Part shown: one piece after another, positions 36,430 to 44,928 of the stretch | Numbering within the stretch: the stretch's first letter is position 1 | How the letters are laid out: each line of letters opens with the position of its first letter | Source: Arthrobacter terricola | GTDB lineage: Bacteria; Actinomycetota; Actinomycetes; Actinomycetales; Micrococcaceae | DNA: 64,000 nucleotides | NCBI RefSeq assembly: GCF_004354015.1 | Contig: NZ_SMRU01000007.1 | Span: forward strand, 123,245-187,244 | Direction of reading: 5' to 3' | Notes under the pieces: model-generated | Databases searched by the model: none | What the model was told of the DNA's origin: nothing | What the model saw: the letters and a program-made list of their open reading frames with translations, nothing else | Program-made: the position numbers and the translations under genes

Positions 36430-39012
36430 TCAGCGCTTCGGCTTGCGGAAGATGCGGCCCGCCAGCGCGAGCCCGGCACCGAGGTTGAGCGTTGGCAAGT
36501 AGGCGCGGGCAACCGCTGTTCCGACGGCGGGCAGGGAAGCCGCATCCGGGTAGAGCATGTACAGGGGTTCGTACGTGGGCTGGAATTTCGCCTTGAATGC
36601 CAGGAGCGAACGGAAGCCGTAGACCGGTTCCAGCGTGGCTCCCAGCCAGTCGAGCAAGCGGTCGACGCTCCTTGGCGGCCGGGAAGGTGTCCTCGGCTGC
36701 GCGACGTCCGCGGGCTCCTCGGCCCGGGCGAGAGGAGCCCCCGAAAGGCTCAGGAACTCGCAGCCCTCATCTTTGAGACTGAGCGCGGCCGAGGCAATCA
36801 GGAATTCGATGCTCGACCGGAATCCCGTGCTGCGGCGACGCATGAAGTCCAGGGTCCAGCCCACGATATGGCCGTTGCGATAGATGGGCAGCCACGACGT
36901 CACTGCGTGGACCGTGCGGTGCCGGTCCACCGCGAGCAGGCACCGGACCTCGGGGTCGTCGAGCTCGTCCAAGCTGCCGAGGGTGAAGCCCATCTCAGGC
37001 ATGTTCCGGTCCGCCACCCATTCCTCGGAGATTTCCTCGATCTGGACCTGCACCGAAAAATGGGCCGCGGCGAAGCTCGTCCATTCGTACCGGATGCCCT
37101 CTTTCGCGGCGTTGTTGAGGGCCGTGCGGATGTCCTGGAACTTCTTCCCCTTGAATGTCAGCGAATGCAGGGGAAGGACTGTTTCCTGCGCCACTTGGGC
37201 CGAGCTCCAACCGGCGGAATCCGCGTGATCACGCAATTCCTGGGGCACCGAGTAGAAGCAGGGTGTCCACCCGTTGGTGCGGCAGAAGCGCGCGAATTCC
37301 GTGAAGGCCGTGGCTACCTCGGATTCCGGGCCCACGGGCGGTCCGAGGGTGAGCGCAATACCCGTGCGCACCCGATACGCCACGAAGGACCTTCCACTGG
37401 GCGAAAACCAGTACATGTTGCCCGGCCACGTGGTCATCCAGGAGAGAGAGCTGCCTTCCCCGGCCATGATCAAGGCCTTGGCCCGCTCCGCGCTGGAATC
37501 GAGCCGGGTGTGCGCCTGCCGGAGGAAGGTCCGGTAAATCACTGCGCCCGCCAGCGCCCAGAAAACCACGCCAACGCCTTCGTACAAGAGGACGGCGTCG
37601 GCACCTTGCGGGAAGAACGCCGGGGGCACGTCGAGGACGTAGCCCAGTGGCAGGAATCGGTCCGGAACGTCTGCCAGCAAGTTGGCCAAACCGGGAGCCG
37701 GAGTGAAGTCCTGGGCGACGAGCAGGCCCACGCCCACGTAGACCACGCTGAGCACGGCGGCGGTGGGAAGGATCCTGGCCGCCAGGCGCTTGTAGGTCCC
37801 CGCCGGGGCCGGAACCTGGAACAACCGCCGGGATCCCAGCAACACGGTCGAGAGCACCAAAGGCAAGAGGAGCGGCAGTGCGAGGGCGAGCGGGTTGGGG
37901 TAGCCGGAGCCTTCGATGGCGGCGATGCCCTCGCTGGCCCCGGTCTCTGTGGGAGCGGAAAGGAAGACATTGCCGATCGCGATGATCGCGAGGACAGACA
38001 AGCCGAGCTGGATGAGCAGCGCGCCTGCCCAGGCGAAGCGTCGCCCGCGGCGAAGTCCGTCCGCCATGAGCACCAGGAGGAAGGAGGGAAGGATAGCCAT
38101 GAAGATTCCGCCGGCCCCGGCGCGCAACTGCAATTGGGCCACGGCGCAGTCCTTGGCCTGCGCCGGGTCCGAGCACAGGTTCTGGAGGGATTGTGGATCG
38201 ACCGGCTGGATGTTGGTGAAAAGGAAGCGCAGGATGGACAGCGGCCCCACCGCATGCGGTATGAGTCCGGCAACCACCGGCCCGATTGCCGACGCCGCGA
38301 TCAGGAGTGCGATCAGGACGCGGCCTTCGTGGCGGGTGCTGGCAAGCCGGCCAATCCTTGGACGCCTGCCTTGGAGCACGGGTCCGAGGATCGTGCCCGC
38401 CGCGGCCGCGGCAAGCCTGACGAGGTCCGCGAATGCCCCGCTGTAGAGCGCCAGAATGATCAACAAGGCGAATCCGGCCAGCCTGATGCGTCGTCGCCAG
38501 AGGGTAGCCATCGACGCCGTTCCAGCCATCGCGGCGCCGATGACGAACGCACTCGGACCCAGGAAGAGGTGGTTGCCGATCTCTTCCGTCCAGTTCCCCA
38601 GCAAGCCGCTCGCCACCACGAGGAAGCCGAGTGAGATCACGACGCCAAGTAGCTGGCTGGCTACGGCCGCGAGGGCAAAGGCCCGGTGTCCCAAGCGCCG
38701 CTCGGCAGGGATGCCGAGCAGAAGCACCACGACGGTTTCGAGAATGTAGGAGACCGGATCCCTCGCCCAGAGGGCTGAGGACGCCATGGTCCACCAATGC
38801 TCCGGGAACGTGTGCGTCGTCGCGGCGACGTCGAGGCGCAGGACTCCGTTGGGTCCGAACGCACCGAGGGCAAGGCTCACGAGGCCCACAGCCCAGAAGA
38901 CCACCACGAAGCCCAAGGTGAACGACGCAGAGCGTAATCGTCCGAGCCATGAGCGGCGGAATCGGGCTTTGGAGCCGGAGATGGATTCCGGCTCGGTCGC
39001 CGGCTGGTGCAC
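36430..39012 (-). CDS. mprF: MprF-like phosphatidylglycerol lysyltransferase/flippase
   Basis: An 860-residue membrane protein. The N-terminal ~500 residues hold many hydrophobic helices (flippase part); the C-terminal ~340 residues are the DUF2156 GNAT-like aminoacyl-phosphatidylglycerol synthase domain (DIRTALNNAAKEG, TLDFMRRRS, CEFLSLSGAPLA, FKAKFQPTYEPLY). It adds an amino acid from aminoacyl-tRNA to phosphatidylglycerol, lowering membrane charge and sensitivity to cationic peptides. The GTG start at 39012 has GAGAGGA 5 nt upstream and is preferred to TTG at 39045. No lysyl-tRNA synthetase domain is fused. Confidence 0.85.
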   Translation of the reverse strand: MHQPATEPESISGSKARFRRSWLGRLRSASFTLGFVVVFWAVGLVSLALGAFGPNGVLRLDVAATTHTFPEHWWTMASSALWARDPVSYILETVVVLLLGIPAERRLGHRAFALAAVASQLLGVVISLGFLVVASGLLGNWTEEIGNHLFLGPSAFVIGAAMAGTASMATLWRRRIRLAGFALLIILALYSGAFADLVRLAAAAAGTILGPVLQGRRPRIGRLASTRHEGRVLIALLIAASAIGPVVAGLIPHAVGPLSILRFLFTNIQPVDPQSLQNLCSDPAQAKDCAVAQLQLRAGAGGIFMAILPSFLLVLMADGLRRGRRFAWAGALLIQLGLSVLAIIAIGNVFLSAPTETGASEGIAAIEGSGYPNPLALALPLLLPLVLSTVLLGSRRLFQVPAPAGTYKRLAARILPTAAVLSVVYVGVGLLVAQDFTPAPGLANLLADVPDRFLPLGYVLDVPPAFFPQGADAVLLYEGVGVVFWALAGAVIYRTFLRQAHTRLDSSAERAKALIMAGEGSSLSWMTTWPGNMYWFSPSGRSFVAYRVRTGIALTLGPPVGPESEVATAFTEFARFCRTNGWTPCFYSVPQELRDHADSAGWSSAQVAQETVLPLHSLTFKGKKFQDIRTALNNAAKEGIRYEWTSFAAAHFSVQVQIEEISEEWVADRNMPEMGFTLGSLDELDDPEVRCLLAVDRHRTVHAVTSWLPIYRNGHIVGWTLDFMRRRSTGFRSSIEFLIASAALSLKDEGCEFLSLSGAPLARAEEPADVAQPRTPSRPPRSVDRLLDWLGATLEPVYGFRSLLAFKAKFQPTYEPLYMLYPDAASLPAVGTAVARAYLPTLNLGAGLALAGRIFRKPKR

Positions 39013-39251
39013 GGGGTTCCTCTCAAGAGCCAGAAAGTTCAGCAAAATTCTTTCACACGCGACGTGACGAAGAGACAGGTATCACTTACTCGTGACCTTT
39101 CCTCATTTCATCCAATAGACTCCGTCATAGCACGCTGTTCGGTCCGTCCCCTAGCAGGAAAAGTTGCAGGAAAATCGGGGTTGCCGGGCAGCTGTTTTTC
39201 GCGTTCAGACCACAATCCACTCCGCAGAGAAAGCAAGTTCGGGACAGGACG

Positions 39252-40094
39252 ATGCACAAACCCCGCGTTTTCACCCTCGCCGCATCCGTTATCGCCGTTG
39301 GCGTTGTCCTGGCCGGCTGCGCGCAGGTGCCCGATGCCCCGAGTGCGGGGGACGGAAAGCAAGTGGTTGCGCCCGTTGCGCCTTCGGGAAGCCCCGCCGC
39401 GGCGCCGATTCCAAAGAAGTCCGTTCCGCAATTCGATCCCTCCACCTTGCCTATTGGGACCTTGTACAAGAACCCCGCCAACGACCGCAACGAGGTGATC
39501 CTCGGGGATGTGCGGCACACCGCCGTCCTCATCGGCGACTCGCAATCCGAACCGCCCGGGTCCTGGCCGCGCACGGCGCTTGCCGACCTCGGCTACAAGG
39601 TCTATTCGGTGGCCCGGGGCGGAACCGGATATGTTGCGGCGACGAAGGCTGCCGGCAACTACATCGATGCCTTGCAACGAGGCGACTGGGTTTTGCCCTA
39701 CGGTGCACCCGCGCTGATTGTCATTGAGGGCGGCGGCAACGACGCATCACGCAACGCCAGCGACGAGCAGATCACAGCGAACGCCAACCGGATCATCGCC
39801 GCCCTCAAGAAGCAGTACCCGCAGACGCGCCTGGCGATGATCGGAACGCTTGCACGGGGCGCAAACGCCGGTGGTGGTCGGCGCACGCAAGTCGACACGC
39901 TGCTGCGCGGCATCGCGGCGAAGAACGGAACTCCGTTCTTCAGCGTGGGCGACTGGATTACCAAATACCAGGTTGCAGGGGACTTGATTGACGGGGTGCA
40001 CTTGAACCCTGCAGGCCATGCCAAGCTCGCCGGGGTCCTGGCGGCGGACATGGCAGCGGCAGGGTTCACGCTGCAGGCCGACCCAACCCACTGA
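39252..40094 (+). CDS. SGNH/GDSL-hydrolase lipoprotein
   Basis: A 280-residue exported lipoprotein. The signal ends in VVLAGC (lipobox, Cys 23), followed by a Pro/Ala-rich linker to about residue 60. SGNH blocks are visible: GDSQS (catalytic Ser), GGTGY, GGGND and DGVHLNPAGH (Asp and His), so an active esterase or acetylhydrolase at the cell surface is expected. Substrate unknown; cell-wall glycan deacetylation is one possibility. Confidence 0.85.
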   Translation: MHKPRVFTLAASVIAVGVVLAGCAQVPDAPSAGDGKQVVAPVAPSGSPAAAPIPKKSVPQFDPSTLPIGTLYKNPANDRNEVILGDVRHTAVLIGDSQSEPPGSWPRTALADLGYKVYSVARGGTGYVAATKAAGNYIDALQRGDWVLPYGAPALIVIEGGGNDASRNASDEQITANANRIIAALKKQYPQTRLAMIGTLARGANAGGGRRTQVDTLLRGIAAKNGTPFFSVGDWITKYQVAGDLIDGVHLNPAGHAKLAGVLAADMAAAGFTLQADPTH

Positions 40095-40200
40095 GGCTGC
40101 TCGCCCGGCGCGAGCCGGCGCGGTGCCTGGCCGCGGCGAGCCGCGTCCCCGCGTCGCCCGGCCACACCCAGCAGCCAACAACCATCCGAAGGAGTGCTCC

Positions 40201-41073
40201 ATGAGAATCGCAGTGACCGGCGGAAGCGGAAAACTGGGCAAGAGCGTTGTCCGCAGGCTCAGGGCCGACGGCCATGACGTCATGAACCTGGATCGCGTGG
40301 GCCAGCGGGAACCCGGAACCGTCGTCGTGGACCTGCGGAACTACGGCCAGGTCCTCGACGTGATCCTCGGCTTGGATGACCGCCACCAGGGATTCGACGC
40401 GATCGTGCACCTCGGAGCCATCCCGGCGCCCGGCTTGCTCCCGGACGCGGCGACGTTCGAGAACAACATGCTGTCGACCTACAACGTCTTCCAGGCGGCG
40501 CGGCGGGCCGGAATCAAGAAGATCGTCTACGCCTCCAGCGAGACAGTGCTGGGACTGCCCTTCGACGTCGATCCGCCCTACATTCCCGTGGACGAGGAAT
40601 ACCCGGCGCGGCCCGAGAGCACCTATTCGCTGGTCAAGCACCTCGAGGAGCGGATGGCCATTGAGCTCACGCGCTGGGACCCCGACTTGAGCATCGCCGG
40701 TTTGCGGTTCTCCAACGTGATGGACCCGGAGGATTATGAGGAGTTCCCGTCCTTCGACGCCGATGCCATGCTCCGCAAATGGAACCTGTGGGCCTACATC
40801 GACGGGCGCGATGGCGCCCAGGCCGTGGCTCGCGCCCTGGAGAACGGCAAGCCGGGATTCGAAGCCTTCATCATCGCGGCGGCCGACTCCGTGATGGGCC
40901 GCTCCAGCGCGAGCCTGGCCGCCGAGGTCTTCCCGAACGTCACCGTGACCAAGGAACTCGGCGAGCACGAAACCATGCTTTCCATCGACAAAGCCCGCCG
41001 TCTCCTGGGTTTCTCGCCGGAGCACAGTTGGCGCGATTACCATTCGAACCGCACCACCCCAACCGAGGACTAG
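40201..41073 (+). CDS. NAD-dependent epimerase/dehydratase
   Basis: A 290-residue extended-SDR protein. The cofactor motif is TGGSGKLG, with an acidic residue after the second strand (NLDRVG); ASSETVLG holds the Ser/Thr and YSLVK the catalytic Tyr-Lys pair. It resembles uronate dehydrogenase/UDP-sugar epimerase-like proteins. AAGGAG precedes the ATG. The preceding 106 bp are GC-rich and hold no gene. Confidence 0.8.
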   Translation: MRIAVTGGSGKLGKSVVRRLRADGHDVMNLDRVGQREPGTVVVDLRNYGQVLDVILGLDDRHQGFDAIVHLGAIPAPGLLPDAATFENNMLSTYNVFQAARRAGIKKIVYASSETVLGLPFDVDPPYIPVDEEYPARPESTYSLVKHLEERMAIELTRWDPDLSIAGLRFSNVMDPEDYEEFPSFDADAMLRKWNLWAYIDGRDGAQAVARALENGKPGFEAFIIAAADSVMGRSSASLAAEVFPNVTVTKELGEHETMLSIDKARRLLGFSPEHSWRDYHSNRTTPTED

Positions 41074-41145
41074 CGGCGGCGTTCCGTCGACACGCCCGTC
41101 CCGCGAGGGCTGGCAGAACGCCCCGGACCGGACAACAATTGAGTC

Positions 41146-41379
41146 ATGGTCAGCTATTCAGCCCTTGAAGAAGCGTCCAGCAAGAATCCGCATGACTGGG
41201 GCCGGGCGATGGCAACGGCCATGACGAAGCTCCTGGATGCGGCCCGCATTGATGGACGGCATTTTGAACACGAGTTCCTCTACGGCGAGGAACTGCACAT
41301 GAGGATCGACGAGAACAACGGCGGCGCCACGGTCAAGCTCACGTGGACGCCGAAGGACGAGGAGCCCAAAGAAGGCTAG
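41146..41379 (+). CDS. Small hypothetical protein, 77 residues
   Basis: A soluble, charged 77-residue protein (MVSYSALEEASSKNPHDWG at the start). No cysteines, membrane segment or known motif. The end KLTWTPKDEEPKEG is acidic/basic mixed. It reads with normal high-GC codon use and is convergent with the lipoprotein gene at 41452. Function unknown. Confidence 0.6.
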   Translation: MVSYSALEEASSKNPHDWGRAMATAMTKLLDAARIDGRHFEHEFLYGEELHMRIDENNGGATVKLTWTPKDEEPKEG

Positions 41380-41398
41380 CGGTTCAGGATTTGGGGTA

Positions 41399-41433
41399 CG
41401 ACGGCGGCGCTCGCCTTTGCGGTGGCGCCGTCG
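41399..41433. terminator. Hairpin between convergent genes
   Basis: The outer stem CGACGGCG (41399-41406) with CGCCGTCG (41426-41433) and a weaker inner CGCC/GGTG pairing lie between genes ending at 41379 (+) and 41452 (-). Confidence 0.6.
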
Positions 41434-41451
41434 CCGAGGAGCCGCTTGCCT

Positions 41452-42651
41452 TCAGCACAGCCCGTCCAGGGTGGTGATGGCGAGGTCCCGGAGCTTGCCT
41501 GAGACAGGTTGGGTGAGGGCTGTGTCCAGGGCATCGCTCTCGGCTTCGGTGTTTGGCGGGTAGGCGATGCCGATGCTGAGTTGGCGGGTGCCGTCTCCGC
41601 TCGTGACGGTGATTCCGCCGAATCCGAGCGTGGATCCGCCATGGCCGAAGTAGAAGCCGTTGGTGCAGTCGTCATTCCACCGTTCCAGGCCAAGGCCGTA
41701 ATTGGCGGAATTCGTGGTCCGCATTTCCGCCAGGGCGGTCCTTCCCAGGAGCCTGCCGCGCATGAGTGCGGCATAGAACACGTTCAGGTCGCCAACGCTT
41801 GAGATCACCCCTGCGCCCGCTGAGCCTACTTGGAATTCGGGTTCGGTCACGTCGAGGAGTTCGCCGTTGACGGTTGAGTAGACGTGGATCAGCCCTTGTT
41901 CCGAACGGTTGGGTGGGGCCAGGCTTGTACGGCTCAGCCCGAGGGGATCGAAGATGTCCGTGGCAAGGACGTCGCCGAGGGGGCGGCCACGGTACTTCTC
42001 AATGATCAAGGCGAGGGCGGCGTAGTTTGCGTCGGAATAGATGAACTGGGGTGCCAGCCGCTCCACCCAGGGTTCCGTTCCGGCCAGCTTGAGGAGGTCT
42101 TCCGGGCTGAAGCGGGTCTGGATGGCTTGCTTCAGGGGTTGCGCCTTGAGCATGGGGGCTGTCGGCTCGGCCAGTCCCGAGGTGTGGTTCAACAGGGAAC
42201 GGACCGTGATTGGCGCCGTTGCCTGGACCAGGCTGTCGAATTCGGGAAGGTAAGTCGAGACAGGTTCGTCCAGGTTGATGGTCCCTTCCTGCACGAGCTT
42301 GAGGACCGAGACCGCCACCATGGACTTGGTGATTCCTCCGGCAGGGATGCGGTCCGTGACATCGGCGGCATCTCGCGTATTAAGGTTTCGGACGCCATAG
42401 CTCTTTACCCACTTGTTGCCCCGTATGGAAACTTCCGCGACCACGGCGGTGGCCCCTTGCGCGAGCATTGCCTGGGCGAAGAAGTCCACTGCCGGGACGT
42501 CCAAAGGCGGAGTCGTAGTGGCCGTTGCTGCCGGCGTGGGTCCGGAGGCGGGCGGGTAGGTGCAGGCGCCGACCATCAAGGTGAGGGCCAGGACCGCAGC
42601 CACCAAGGGCCCGAAACCGAGGGATGTCCGGCGCGCCTGCGCAGCCTGCAT
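41452..42651 (-). CDS. Beta-lactamase-fold (serine hydrolase family) lipoprotein with altered active site
   Basis: A 399-residue lipoprotein (lipobox VGAC, followed by a Thr/Pro/Ala linker) with the class C beta-lactamase/DD-peptidase fold. The third motif FGHGGSTLGFGG is normal. At the SxxK motif, however, the sequence reads GGITK, so the nucleophilic Ser is Gly, and the YxN motif reads YSD (FIYSDANY). The protein should therefore lack normal acyl-enzyme chemistry and may be a binding or regulatory protein. ATG 42651 has a full AGGAGG 5 nt upstream, better than the frame start at 42681. No partner gene is adjacent. Confidence 0.85.
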   Translation of the reverse strand: MQAAQARRTSLGFGPLVAAVLALTLMVGACTYPPASGPTPAATATTTPPLDVPAVDFFAQAMLAQGATAVVAEVSIRGNKWVKSYGVRNLNTRDAADVTDRIPAGGITKSMVAVSVLKLVQEGTINLDEPVSTYLPEFDSLVQATAPITVRSLLNHTSGLAEPTAPMLKAQPLKQAIQTRFSPEDLLKLAGTEPWVERLAPQFIYSDANYAALALIIEKYRGRPLGDVLATDIFDPLGLSRTSLAPPNRSEQGLIHVYSTVNGELLDVTEPEFQVGSAGAGVISSVGDLNVFYAALMRGRLLGRTALAEMRTTNSANYGLGLERWNDDCTNGFYFGHGGSTLGFGGITVTSGDGTRQLSIGIAYPPNTEAESDALDTALTQPVSGKLRDLAITTLDGLC

Positions 42652-42680
42652 GACTGCCTCCTGAGCAACAATGCGCGGCA

Positions 42681-42810
42681 ACGGGGGCTGCCCTTGCCCC
42701 CGTAATTTCGATCGTCCTCTTCGGAGCGGAAAGGGTCAACGCCGATTAACGGGTGCGGCGCGTGGGCTGCGCCTTGGCACTCAGTGCCAGGTCATAGTCC
42801 ACGCGCCGCA
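42681..42810 (-). terminator. Hairpins downstream of the ureide operon
   Basis: Two structures lie between allE (42835) and the lipoprotein gene (42651). One is a 12-bp stem TGCGGCGCGTGG (42754-42765) with 42799-42810, enclosing a 7-bp hairpin TGGCACT/AGTGCCA (42775-42789). The other is an 8-bp hairpin ACGGGGGC/GCCCCCGT (42681-42703). They probably end the leftward malic enzyme-allE transcript. Confidence 0.65.
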
Positions 42811-42834
42811 AGCAGGAGCTCGACTAAAAAAGCC

Positions 42835-43647
42835 CTACGTCAGCTTGATCTGCCGGTTGACGTCCTTGTACAGGAGGTACCGGAATTCGCCCGGTCCACC
42901 TGCGTAGCAGGCCTGCGGGCAGAAGGCGCGGAGCCACATGAAGTCGCCGGCTTCGACTTCAACCCAGTCGTTGTTGAGCAGGTACATGGCTTTGCCCTCA
43001 AGGACGTACAGGCCGTGTTCCATCACGTGGGTTTCCGGGAACGGGATCACGCCGCCGGGCTGGAACGTCACGATGTTCACGTGCATGTCGTGCGCGAGGT
43101 CGTCCGGGTCGGCGAAGCGGGTGGTCTTCCAGACGCCTTCAACGTCGGGCATCTCGCGGGCTTCCACTTCCTGGTCGCTCGTGACGAAGGACTTGGCCTC
43201 GTAGCCTTCGAGCCGTTCGTACGCCTTGCGGATCCAGTGGAAGGAAACGATGTCGTCCGAGACGTTCTCGAGTCCCCACGTGGACCCCGCCGCGAGGTAG
43301 GCGTAGCCGCCTTCTTCGAGCTGGTGCAGTTCGCCGTCGAGGGTCAGGTTGACCTTGCCCTTGGTCACGAACACGACGCCCTCGACTCCGGCCTCGAACT
43401 CGGCCTTGGGAGCTCCGCCGCCGGGGCCGATTTCCACGATCAGTTGCGAGAAGGTGGTGGCGAATCCGGAGATCGGGCGGGCGATGATCCAGGAGCGCGT
43501 GTTGGAGAAGCCGGGGAGGTTGCTCGTCACGATGTCCGTCAGCACGCCCTTCGGGATGACCGTGTAGGCCTCCTTGACAATGGCACGCTCGGTGGTGAGG
43601 TGGGTCTGCGGGGGAAGCCCGCCTTCGGGGTAGTAGTACTTGCCCAT
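42835..43647 (-). CDS. allE: (S)-ureidoglycine aminohydrolase
   Basis: A 270-residue bicupin. The start MGKYYYPEGGLPPQ and the paired cupin cores (EGVVFVTKGKVNLTLDG; ETHVMEHGLYVLEGKAMYLL, which holds the Mn-binding His/Glu/His ligands) match AllE/UGHY. It releases ammonia from (S)-ureidoglycine to give (S)-ureidoglycolate in purine ring breakdown. Last gene of the operon with malic enzyme, malate synthase and the DUF6986 gene, 10 bp after the latter. Confidence 0.9.
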   Translation of the reverse strand: MGKYYYPEGGLPPQTHLTTERAIVKEAYTVIPKGVLTDIVTSNLPGFSNTRSWIIARPISGFATTFSQLIVEIGPGGGAPKAEFEAGVEGVVFVTKGKVNLTLDGELHQLEEGGYAYLAAGSTWGLENVSDDIVSFHWIRKAYERLEGYEAKSFVTSDQEVEAREMPDVEGVWKTTRFADPDDLAHDMHVNIVTFQPGGVIPFPETHVMEHGLYVLEGKAMYLLNNDWVEVEAGDFMWLRAFCPQACYAGGPGEFRYLLYKDVNRQIKLT

Positions 43648-43657
43648 GTCTGGATCC

Positions 43658-44926
43658 TTAGTTCGAAGTTGTGGTGAGCCGAGGGTGCGCCAGCGCGGTC
43701 AGCCGGGGGAGTTCGACGCCGGTGAGCGCCAGGACTTCTTCGGAACCTACCGCGCCGCATTGGACGCCGCGCAGGACGAAGGCGGCCAGTGCGCGGGCGG
43801 TAGCGGGCTCGTCCATGACGCCGCCTTCGGTGCGCTCAACGTAGTTCCGCAGGCGCGCGGCGGCGGCCGGCAGGCCTTCGCGGTAGAAGGCGTACGTTGC
43901 CGCGAAACGGCTCGGCAACTGGGCGGCGTGCAGGTCCCAGCCCTGGTAGTAGCCGCGTTCGAGGGAACGGCGGACCAAGCGGCCGTGCAGTTTCCAGGCG
44001 TTTTCCACGTTGTCACCCACGGGGATGATGTTGGTGGAGCCGTCGGAGAGTCGGATTCCCGTGCCCGCCACAGCCAATTGCATGACTTCCTTGGCGTAGT
44101 CGGCTACGGGGTGCTCCATGGACTGGTACTCCGCCGAGATCTGCAGTGAAGCGGAGTAGTCGTAGGTGCCGTAGTGGAGGGCGCTGATCCGGCCTGGAAC
44201 CGCGTGCGGAAGCTGTGCCACGGGCGAGGTGCCGTCCGGTCCGAGGATGAGCTGCGGAGTCTCCACCTGGACCTCGAACCGCAACCGGCCCGCCGGAAGG
44301 GAGTGGATCTCTTCCAAGCGGGACACGGCGAAGTCCATCGCCTGGACCTGCGCCACGGTGGTGACTTTGGGCAGGGTCAGGATGAGGCCTTCGGGCAGTT
44401 CGCCCGCGGACGCGAGGGTGGAGACGAACAGATCGAGCGTGCGAAGGCCGCGTGCCCGTGTGGGAGCTTCGAAGCACTTGAACCTGATGCCGATGAACGG
44501 CGGTGCCGAACCCGCGGCCACGGCTTCGCTCACGGCCTGGGCCGCGGCAACTGCCGCGACGTCTTCCGCTTCGTCGCCGCGGTCGCCGTAACCGTCCTCG
44601 AAGTCGAGGCGCAGGTCCTCGATCGGTTCGCTGCGCAGCTTCGCGGCGACGCGGTTGGCGACGGCGGCAGCCAATTCGGGCTCCTGGCCCAACAGCGCAC
44701 CGAGCTTTTCAAGGCCGCCGTGCGCGTCCGCCGTCGTGATCGCCTGGGCGCCCCACTCGGCCGCGAGCGACGGCGTGAAACGGTCCGCGGGCACGTACAC
44801 CGTGTGGACGGGCTGGCGGGTGCCGTCGTCGCCGGGGTAGTTGCGATCGAGCAACTGGTCGGTCGCGGCCAACTGGGAGTCGATGGCGGCGAGGTCCGCC
44901 GCTGAGAAAGAGGAAGAAGCGGCCAT
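43658..44926 (-). CDS. DUF6986 protein, CitE/HpcH-like lyase fold
   Basis: A 422-residue protein of a mainly actinobacterial family. Sequence blocks point to the Mg-dependent CitE/HpcH-HpaI TIM barrel: LRLDFEDGYGDRGDEAEDV (acidic metal cluster), GIRFKCFE, FEVQVETPQLILGP (metal Glu) and SALHYGTYDYSASLQI. The family normally breaks or makes C-C bonds next to a carboxylate. It lies 2 bp after aceB and 10 bp before allE, so a role on glyoxylate, ureidoglycolate or a malyl-type intermediate is likely. No reaction is assigned by sequence. Confidence 0.75.
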   Translation of the reverse strand: MAASSSFSAADLAAIDSQLAATDQLLDRNYPGDDGTRQPVHTVYVPADRFTPSLAAEWGAQAITTADAHGGLEKLGALLGQEPELAAAVANRVAAKLRSEPIEDLRLDFEDGYGDRGDEAEDVAAVAAAQAVSEAVAAGSAPPFIGIRFKCFEAPTRARGLRTLDLFVSTLASAGELPEGLILTLPKVTTVAQVQAMDFAVSRLEEIHSLPAGRLRFEVQVETPQLILGPDGTSPVAQLPHAVPGRISALHYGTYDYSASLQISAEYQSMEHPVADYAKEVMQLAVAGTGIRLSDGSTNIIPVGDNVENAWKLHGRLVRRSLERGYYQGWDLHAAQLPSRFAATYAFYREGLPAAAARLRNYVERTEGGVMDEPATARALAAFVLRGVQCGAVGSEEVLALTGVELPRLTALAHPRLTTTSN

Positions 44927-44928
44927 CC

